From: Nitrosomonas supralitoralis
GTDB lineage: Bacteria; Pseudomonadota; Gammaproteobacteria; Burkholderiales; Nitrosomonadaceae
Reading direction: 5' to 3'
Assembly (NCBI RefSeq): GCF_003011925.2
Contig: NZ_PXXU01000041.1
Span: forward strand, 1-32,923
DNA: 32,923 bases
Shown: positions 27,338 through 32,923 of the stretch, piece by piece
Layout: the number at the start of each line of letters is the position of its first letter
How positions within the stretch are numbered: the first letter of the stretch is position 1
The notes under the pieces: model-generated
What the model saw: only the letters and a program-made list of their open reading frames with translations
Told to the model about the DNA's origin: nothing
Databases searched by the model: none
Translations under genes and position numbers: made by a program

Positions 27338-28061
27338 TCATACTACTAGGCTTACATAAGACGAAACTTTCAGTACAGAACCACTAATTTATATGATGGC
27401 GTCATGTTGTTACATTAAGTGAACTTTCAAATCAAACTGAGAAGCACCGTAACCCAGACATTGAGAGACAATTGCTGGCAAGCAGCCTACGAAAATCTCA
27501 GATAATCTTACCCGAACGCTCGCATAAGTTGCCATTTTAGGATAGTTAAAACAAAAACTGGTAGAGCCCGACAAAAGTTTATGCGTCTTCGCAGTAAGAA
27601 AAGTAGAAGTTATTTTAAAAAAAGACCTCTACACAACTGCGTAAATTTGCTGTGATAATGAGAGAACTGTCCAAATGATATTTGTAATACGTGCCATTTT
27701 GACAAAGAATGAAGTTTCTCCTCTTTTTAAAGAGGTGTTGTCGGTGCAATTGTCTATGCAGAATTTTCTAGATTCCGAAATTCGTGTTGCACAGGGTGAT
27801 GGAATTACTCGCCAGTTCCGCCTGGGACGTTTCTTTAATCTTAGCGTTCGATTAGCATACTAATAGCAGAAGAAGACAGGATTTTGATTAGCTATTAAGC
27901 CCCAACATCAGGTAAAGTGTCGCCGGAATTTAATCCGCTACATTTTTCTGGATTCTTATGACGTCTGCTAAATCAATTATCTTCTTTTCGAATCATCAGG
28001 TATTGGTTTGCGCGCCCTACTCCCTACTCTATAGCAGCACAAAAATGGCTTCGGTGATGGC
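27338..28061. other. Intergenic region with solo IS end
   Basis: A 724-base gap. From 27621 it holds the terminal repeat and about 125 bases of the IS type found at 28988-29806, in the opposite orientation. The remaining sequence is AT-rich, without a credible gene; the open frame at 27675-27863 starts inside the IS end and is not protein-like. Confidence 0.55.
27621..27745 (-). mobile_element. Solo right end of the same IS, inverted
   Basis: AAAGACCTCTACACAACTGCG and the following ~120 bases match the reverse complement of 29806 back to about 29690 (shared stretches include GTAAATTTGCTGTGATAATG). The rest of the element is missing, so this is a truncated end facing the full-length remnant on the far side of the transporter gene. 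Confidence 0.75.
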
Positions 28062-28985
28062 ATGCTCCAAAAACTAACCCTGTTGTTTCCGCTCTGGATG
28101 ATTCTGCTGTGCACAGCCGCATTAATCTGGCCGGATTGGCTAATCTTCTTGAATCAAGGTTCCATCGTGGTGTTAATTCTGGCATTTGTCATGCTATGTA
28201 TGGGCCTGACACTCACTTTTGATGATTTTCGCCGTATTATCCGTATGCCTAAAGCCGTAGCAATTGGTTTTGCGGCACAATATTCCATCATGCCGTCACT
28301 GGCTTACGGCATAGGTTATGCGCTCAGTTTACCTGATTATTTTGCAGTCGGCCTGATTCTGGTCGGTTGCTGTCCCGGCGGAACGGCTTCAAATCTCGTG
28401 ACTTATATTGCTAAGGCAGATGTGGCGCTTTCTGTTGTTATGACGGTTTGCTCCACACTGGCTGCTGTCGTCTTGACGCCATTACTCACACAACTGTTTG
28501 CGGGTGCGCTTGTTCCAGTGGACAGTTGGATGCTATTCAAGCAGACACTGCAAGTCGTCATCCTACCTGTTGTACTGGGCGCTCTGCTTAATCGCTGGGT
28601 ACCTCAACTGGTAAAATGCATAATGCCGGTTGCACCTTTACTTTCAGTGCTGGGCGTATGCTTAATCTGCGCCATTGTGTTTGCAGCAAATGCTGAATCC
28701 ATTCTCAGTCATGGCGCTGAATTGCTTCTTGCTACAGCCATGTTGCATGGCAGCGGTTTTCTCATTGGCTATCACTTGGCAAAATTTTTGGGTTGCCCAC
28801 CTCAAACCGCTCGCACGATTTCGGTTGAAGTCGGTATGCAAAATTCCGGTTTGGCCATAGTTCTGGCTAAACAGGCGTTTCCAATGCTGCTATTGACACC
28901 CGTTGCAGGCGCGGTTTCAGCGCTCATGCATTCATTGATTGGCAGCTTGCTGGCGGTTTTGTGGCGAATTCGAGTCGTTAAATAG
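28062..28985 (+). CDS. Bile acid:sodium symporter (BASS) family transporter
   Basis: A 307-aa inner-membrane protein with about nine to ten hydrophobic helices. The family landmarks are FVMLCMGLTLTFDDFRRI, the crossover-type motif GLILVGCCPGGTASNL and the second repeat VEVGMQNSGLAIVLAKQ, near the sodium and substrate sites. Bacterial members carry organic anions such as pantoate or other carboxylates with sodium; the substrate here is unknown. The ATG at 28062 is chosen because the first helix begins directly after it. An IS remnant begins two bases after the stop codon and an inverted IS end lies 440 bases upstream. Confidence 0.9.
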   Translation: MLQKLTLLFPLWMILLCTAALIWPDWLIFLNQGSIVVLILAFVMLCMGLTLTFDDFRRIIRMPKAVAIGFAAQYSIMPSLAYGIGYALSLPDYFAVGLILVGCCPGGTASNLVTYIAKADVALSVVMTVCSTLAAVVLTPLLTQLFAGALVPVDSWMLFKQTLQVVILPVVLGALLNRWVPQLVKCIMPVAPLLSVLGVCLICAIVFAANAESILSHGAELLLATAMLHGSGFLIGYHLAKFLGCPPQTARTISVEVGMQNSGLAIVLAKQAFPMLLLTPVAGAVSALMHSLIGSLLAVLWRIRVVK

Positions 28986-28987
28986 TC

Positions 28988-29806
28988 AAGACTACTGCAC
29001 AACTCCCCCGTCGGCGCGATAACCGACTAAAATAATGACAAGCCAAAGGCAGTTGGAGCAAGCGATGCAGATGAGTTTTGGAACACTGGAATTGTCCCAG
29101 CGATTGAGACGAGACAGTATGCTGATTAAGATTGATGCTCTGATTGACTGAGAGGAGTTACGTTCGCAGCTTACAGGTTTATACAAGCGCGAGTTATGGC
29201 TTGGTGGAAGACAGGAACCATTTGATATGGTTGATGATGCTCAAATCGATCCTGCAGGAACAGTGGCATAGTTTGTCGGATGCTGCGTTGGAGCAAGCAC
29301 TGTATGCTCGGATTGATTTTATACGATTTTATGATTTGTCTCTGTCGGATGCGATACCGGACGAAACCATCCCGTATCGGTTTCGCAACCGGTTGGTGGC
29401 CGGCGCTCGGTTGGACGACCGGCTAGCCTCGATCAATGAACAGCTTCAATCACACGGATTGATGATCAAGGACGCGGTGGGAGCGGTAATTGATACCACG
29501 CTGATTGAGTCAGCGGCACGGCCAAACGCCTATTCAGGATGGAACGCGCCTGGCTACTTAGGCACGGCAAAAGTCAACGCCCAAGTTATGCTGAAAAGCA
29601 TCTGCACGAATCTAAAAAAGCTACCAACAAAATTTTCGTGGACAAGCCACCAAGGGGAGTACTCCGTCCAAATGCTGCATAAGGAGGAGAACACCCTTTT
29701 AAAAGAGGAAAAACTTCACTTTTTGCCAAAATGAGACGCATAACAAATGTCATTTGGACATTTCTCCCATTATCACAGCAAATTTACGCAGTTGTGCAGA
29801 GGTCTT
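28988..29806 (+). mobile_element. Decayed IS5-like insertion sequence
   Basis: The left end AAGACTACTGCACAACT (from 28988) and the right end (reverse complement AAGACCTCTGCACAACT, ending 29806) match at 15 of 17 positions. The 819-bp body holds a plus-strand transposase relic broken by a stop, frame shifts and an internal deletion. It begins two bases after the transporter gene. No certain target duplication was found. Confidence 0.8.
29035..29682 (+). pseudogene. IS5-like transposase relic
   Basis: It starts MTSQRQLEQAMQMSFGTLEL and has a TGA at 29149 where relatives usually carry Trp. A frame shift follows near 29235, after which the LSDAALEQALYARIDF and YRFRNRLV segments are recognisable. 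The relic reaches VIDTTLIESAARPN and then jumps, out of order, to the C-terminal YLGTAKVNAQVMLKSIC, so about a third of the protein including part of the DDE core is deleted. A last frame shift in an A run hides the true end NKIFVDKPPRGVLRPNAA (stop at 29680). It cannot encode an active enzyme. Confidence 0.75.
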
Positions 29807-30024
29807 AATAATTGCATATCTATATAAAAATATAAAAATTCAAATCAATATGAAGCTGAAGCGGCAAAACGTGAAAAAATGCTTAACTGGACTATCCGGA
29901 TTTGGTTGACCATGTCAGAGACGGGGGGCTCACTCCCGCAACACAGCTCTATTCGCTGGCCAGATAAGGTGGCCCAAAGGAGCGTATTTGCTCACTCATG
30001 CGAAAATTTTGCAATAGAGTCCTT

Positions 30025-32322
30025 TTATTCGGTTATCGCATCAAGCCTAGAGGTGCAGATAGAATTGACGGGGGAATTGCCAACTTCCTGCTGATTTATG
30101 CCCAGAAATGTGCCAAGCGGTTCGAGACCCAAAGGTTGACGCCCTGATTGTCCAACAGCCGGAATTTTAATCACTGTACCGTTAACCCTGCCATTATTGG
30201 CTATGGTTAAGCTCGGGTGATCAAATGGTGCTTTCTCAAAACGCACTCGATCGTCATTGAGTGCAATAAGAAACTTAACCAAATTCTGTTTTTCATCGTC
30301 CGTTAGACCTATCGGACGAATATCAGGAGCCAGATTGTCGATGTTAGGCTCACAAAAATTTCCGCCATTGTCATAAAACTCGACAACTTGTCTCAAGGTT
30401 GCCGCACTCCCATCATGGAAATAAGGTCCTGTTAAATCAGCGATCCGCAAGCCTGGCGTTTTCATAGCGCCGTCTACCGCGACCCGCTGGAAGGTATCTA
30501 GAAGTGGCTCATCCAGACCACAAAATCCATCGTTGTTATTATCTTTACAAACAGACTCTTTTTCATCTTCGGTTATAGAAGAAATCCTAGCACTACCAAG
30601 AATCTGGAATGGAATGTTCATGATTTCTTTTTCCTGAAAAAGCCTTTGACGCGAGGACGACAACGGAACTCCGGTCGGACCTCGACCACCACGACCAATA
30701 TCAAAAAATGTCGGTGTCACGCCAATGTTATAGAAACCATTATCATAAATAGCAAAGTGACCATCGCCCATTCTCATAGGTTCGATAAGATTATTAGGAC
30801 TGCCGTTGTCGCCTGCCTGTGCTTTACGAACAGATGCGTTAGTTAGCTCGGGTCCTCCATGACAGTTGATGCATCTTCCTTTATTGACAAATACATCAAG
30901 ACCTTTAACCTCTTCTTTGCCAAAGCCTTCGTTAAATGTAGCGTTGCGCATCCACTGGTCAAACCATGTATTATCAGAAATAAGGGTTTGCTGATAGGCT
31001 TGAAGCGCTAAGCCAAAAAACAACGAGAAGTTCGCCTCGCTGAGGGTAAAACGCTGGCCTCTGGAGTTTTGTGTTAATGGCGGAGTGTTTGAAGTAGCAG
31101 GTTCTATTACAAAATCCTCGTCAATAAGTTCCTCAGGCGTAGCAGCTACGATACGCACATCCAGCGAGACATCCGGACGCGCTGGCAGGGTGATTTCAAC
31201 CTCGGTATCAGTAAAAACCACACGGGCGTTACCGCCGCGCCAATACTGGGGCCTAAACGCCTTTTTGATGAGTTTGGAGTATGTAGTATTGAGTCCGGGA
31301 GCTGGATAATTCGATAAATTACCTAGAACGCTGTCATCCATCGCTATTAACTGCCCTGCAAGGGGCACAATCGGGGCGCCGTTTCTCTTCCTCAATAGTT
31401 TCTTCCCAACCTCAGGCCACGTCCGCATGTTATCTGCTTCTGGAACGCCACAGGACATCTCAAAATCTGAAAGTGGAGGACCCACTGCTTGACTCGCTAA
31501 TGAGGAAAACGGAATGTCAATACGTTCCTTGACAATGGTTCCATTCTTTGCCACCAGGATTTGCGCATCCGGATCCTGCACGCCAAATGGATTTATCCCA
31601 TTAAAAAACGGATTCGCACGCCCGTCCCAGAAAGAGAAAAAACTCTCAAGCGCGGCATTAATAACTTTTGGCGTATGCCTGGGCTCAGCCCGACGCACTT
31701 TTGCGCCGTGGATGGTCTTGAATACCGGATCGTCAACTGGCCGACATCGGTCATTCGGATTCCCAGAGACGGTTCGAATAAATTCGGATCGCAGCACACC
31801 TTGGGATGACATCACATCCAGATCAACGATTTGATTGATTTCGCGCACAAACGGAAAATCAGAAAACCGCACTTTCTGATTTGGCTTACGAACTTGAAAT
31901 GTATTATCGGGATCGCCCTCGGCTTTGTGTAAACCGATAATAGGGCCTTGTGCATCATTGACCACGCGAGTGATATTAGGATTAAGCTGATTTTGAACTC
32001 TTGAATCAGCACCAGCGGAAAAGTGACAGGAAGCGCAGGCCTGTCCGGGCCTTCCCGCATTCCCTCCTGAGCCGACTTCCTCAGCCCAGAACAGCGCTTT
32101 GCCTAATTGAAGCAGCGCGTTCCTTGCATTCTCGCCCGGTCTCAGAAACCGGCTGAGATCAGCTTGAGGAACCTCTAGCTTTGCTTTTCTTAAATCCTCT
32201 AATCCATGCTTTCGTGCATCCTCAGGTGTCACGATAGGCTCCGGGGCAACATTCACTTGAGCTGATACTCCGGTAGCAACATAAAACAAAATAGCAATAA
32301 TAAATTGAAATGAATATTTCAT
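30025..32322 (-). CDS. Large di-haem cytochrome c peroxidase (MauG/CcpA superfamily)
   Basis: A 765-aa exported protein. The signal peptide is about residues 1-21 (cleavage after VSA). Two c-type haem motifs are present: CASCH at 96-100, followed by FSAGADSR, and CINCH at 484-488. The family motif FFWDGRANPFF is visible near 235, and PYFHDGSAATLRQVVEFYDNGG near the end. Between residues 594 and 605 is an EF-hand-type loop, DNNNDGFCGLDE, with a cysteine on each side. Ordinary periplasmic peroxidases are about 320-350 residues, so this one is roughly double. It is expected to reduce peroxide or oxidise a partner using periplasmic cytochrome electrons, but the substrate is open. It lies 87 bases after an Asp-box protein gene. 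Confidence 0.85.
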   Translation of the reverse strand: MKYSFQFIIAILFYVATGVSAQVNVAPEPIVTPEDARKHGLEDLRKAKLEVPQADLSRFLRPGENARNALLQLGKALFWAEEVGSGGNAGRPGQACASCHFSAGADSRVQNQLNPNITRVVNDAQGPIIGLHKAEGDPDNTFQVRKPNQKVRFSDFPFVREINQIVDLDVMSSQGVLRSEFIRTVSGNPNDRCRPVDDPVFKTIHGAKVRRAEPRHTPKVINAALESFFSFWDGRANPFFNGINPFGVQDPDAQILVAKNGTIVKERIDIPFSSLASQAVGPPLSDFEMSCGVPEADNMRTWPEVGKKLLRKRNGAPIVPLAGQLIAMDDSVLGNLSNYPAPGLNTTYSKLIKKAFRPQYWRGGNARVVFTDTEVEITLPARPDVSLDVRIVAATPEELIDEDFVIEPATSNTPPLTQNSRGQRFTLSEANFSLFFGLALQAYQQTLISDNTWFDQWMRNATFNEGFGKEEVKGLDVFVNKGRCINCHGGPELTNASVRKAQAGDNGSPNNLIEPMRMGDGHFAIYDNGFYNIGVTPTFFDIGRGGRGPTGVPLSSSRQRLFQEKEIMNIPFQILGSARISSITEDEKESVCKDNNNDGFCGLDEPLLDTFQRVAVDGAMKTPGLRIADLTGPYFHDGSAATLRQVVEFYDNGGNFCEPNIDNLAPDIRPIGLTDDEKQNLVKFLIALNDDRVRFEKAPFDHPSLTIANNGRVNGTVIKIPAVGQSGRQPLGLEPLGTFLGINQQEVGNSPVNSICTSRLDAITE

Positions 32323-32409
32323 GTAATAGCCCTCATATTTATTAGCATTTCATAAATTTAAGAACACTACCTTGCTTGAAAGTTGCCCCTATATTTCAAC
32401 AACAGCACA

Positions 32410-32923
32410 TTACCATTCAACTTTACCTGCCAATGCCCAAGTCAATCCACCATCGGTTGAAATGTAAGAGTTATCTCGAGCAACCCCTAAAATGGTAGCA
32501 TCAGTTGCAAAGTTAGGAGATATGCGGAACTCTGTAAATTGAATGTTTTGTTGCAGTAACACATCACCTACATTTTTCGAAGAGATGATTTGTCCACTAC
32601 TATTCAGAGTAATCCGATACAAACCCTTGCCATGAACGATGACAAAGATAAGCCCATCATTAGCAAAGTTAGGAGAAAACTCAACTTGCTGGATAGCTGT
32701 TCCCGGGCCTATGTGTTTTTGAGTCATCGTAACCCAATTATTGCCTCCATTCTTTGAACGATATAATCCATTACTTGTGCCAACGAAGGCCATTTTGTCA
32801 GTGGCGAATTGAGGAGAGACGGCAATCGTTATATGTTGTTGCCCGGGAAGACCGCGCAGTGTAACTGATGAATCGAATTTAAGCGATTGTAGCCAAGTGT
32901 CACCACCATTAGTTGTACTCCAA
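32410..32923 (-). CDS. Asp-box (BNR) repeat beta-propeller protein, C-terminal part only
   Basis: The frame is open from the window edge (first residues WSTTNGGDTWLQSL) to the stop at 32410: 170 codons of a longer gene whose start lies beyond 32923. The ATG at 32793 is internal, since the repeats continue upstream of it. Three Asp-boxes are visible: STTNGGDTW, RSKNGGNNW and STDGGLTW, alternating with repeats of the form SPxFAxD (SPQFATDK, SPNFANDG, SPNFATDA). Such repeats build sialidase- or sortilin-like propellers in secreted proteins. The function is not clear. It probably precedes the di-haem peroxidase in one transcript. Confidence 0.75.
   Translation of the reverse strand, partial: WSTTNGGDTWLQSLKFDSSVTLRGLPGQQHITIAVSPQFATDKMAFVGTSNGLYRSKNGGNNWVTMTQKHIGPGTAIQQVEFSPNFANDGLIFVIVHGKGLYRITLNSSGQIISSKNVGDVLLQQNIQFTEFRISPNFATDATILGVARDNSYISTDGGLTWALAGKVEW

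Noticed and set aside
27675..27863. Open frame of 62 codons before the transporter
   Set aside because: It begins inside the solo IS end, and its first 25 codons are simply the antisense of the IS terminus.
29879..30094. Open frame of 71 codons after the IS5-like relic
   Set aside because: It overlaps the 3' end of the peroxidase gene on the other strand, with no protein-like features.
1..32923. tRNA, rRNA, CRISPR array, toxin-antitoxin or restriction system
   Set aside because: No cloverleaf-like T-loop context, rRNA stretch, regularly spaced repeats or matching protein families were seen on either strand.

Overview
The window looks like a chromosomal segment from an AT-rich betaproteobacterium, most likely Nitrosomonadaceae (Nitrosomonas-like). 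This is inferred from the pepA-holC-valS block, a group III truncated haemoglobin, a very large MauG-type di-haem peroxidase and several decayed insertion sequences. No rRNA or 16S marker is present to confirm it. I saw no tRNA, rRNA, CRISPR array, prophage or plasmid genes.

Layout. (1) 1-264: a broken IS3-family fragment. (2) 269-10227: a signalling-rich stretch with three full-length diguanylate cyclases of different architecture: a long cytoplasmic GGDEF protein, a membrane sensor-HAMP-GGDEF protein, and an HDOD-GGDEF protein. They are interleaved with an SH3b lipoprotein, a truncated haemoglobin immediately upstream of the membrane cyclase, an NAD-type malic enzyme (maeA) and phosphoserine phosphatase (serB). 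(3) 10532-15891: housekeeping block pepA, holC, a small unknown gene, valS. (4) 15892-20084: two minus-strand envelope genes, a Kdo hydroxylase (kdoO) and a sugar-transfer-associated ATP-grasp protein. They are bracketed by two same-orientation copies of a ~150 bp MITE-like repeat, next to an IS remnant. (5) 20085-27337: plus-strand envelope-glycan genes: a GT2-GtrA-GT39 triple fusion, an MsbA-like ABC exporter, a phospholipase D-like protein and a surface carbohydrate biosynthesis protein. (6) 27338-29806: a bile acid:sodium symporter-family transporter lying between two inverted ends of one IS type. (7) 30025-32923: a 765-aa di-haem cytochrome c peroxidase and, upstream of it, the C-terminal end of an Asp-box (BNR) repeat protein that runs off the window.

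How it fits together. The left part suggests c-di-GMP control with possible input from NO/O2 (haemoglobin-cyclase pair) and from periplasmic ligands (membrane sensor). The 16.7-27.3 kb part reads as an accessory lipopolysaccharide/surface-glycan modification island. KdoO would hydroxylate the Kdo sugar of the inner core. The triple fusion could make, flip and transfer a polyprenyl-phosphate-linked sugar in one polypeptide. The ABC protein could export a lipid-linked product. The ATP-grasp, PLD-like and surface carbohydrate proteins have unknown but probably related roles. The fusion and the MITE-bracketed gene pair are the most distinctive features. All functions are read from sequence motifs only.
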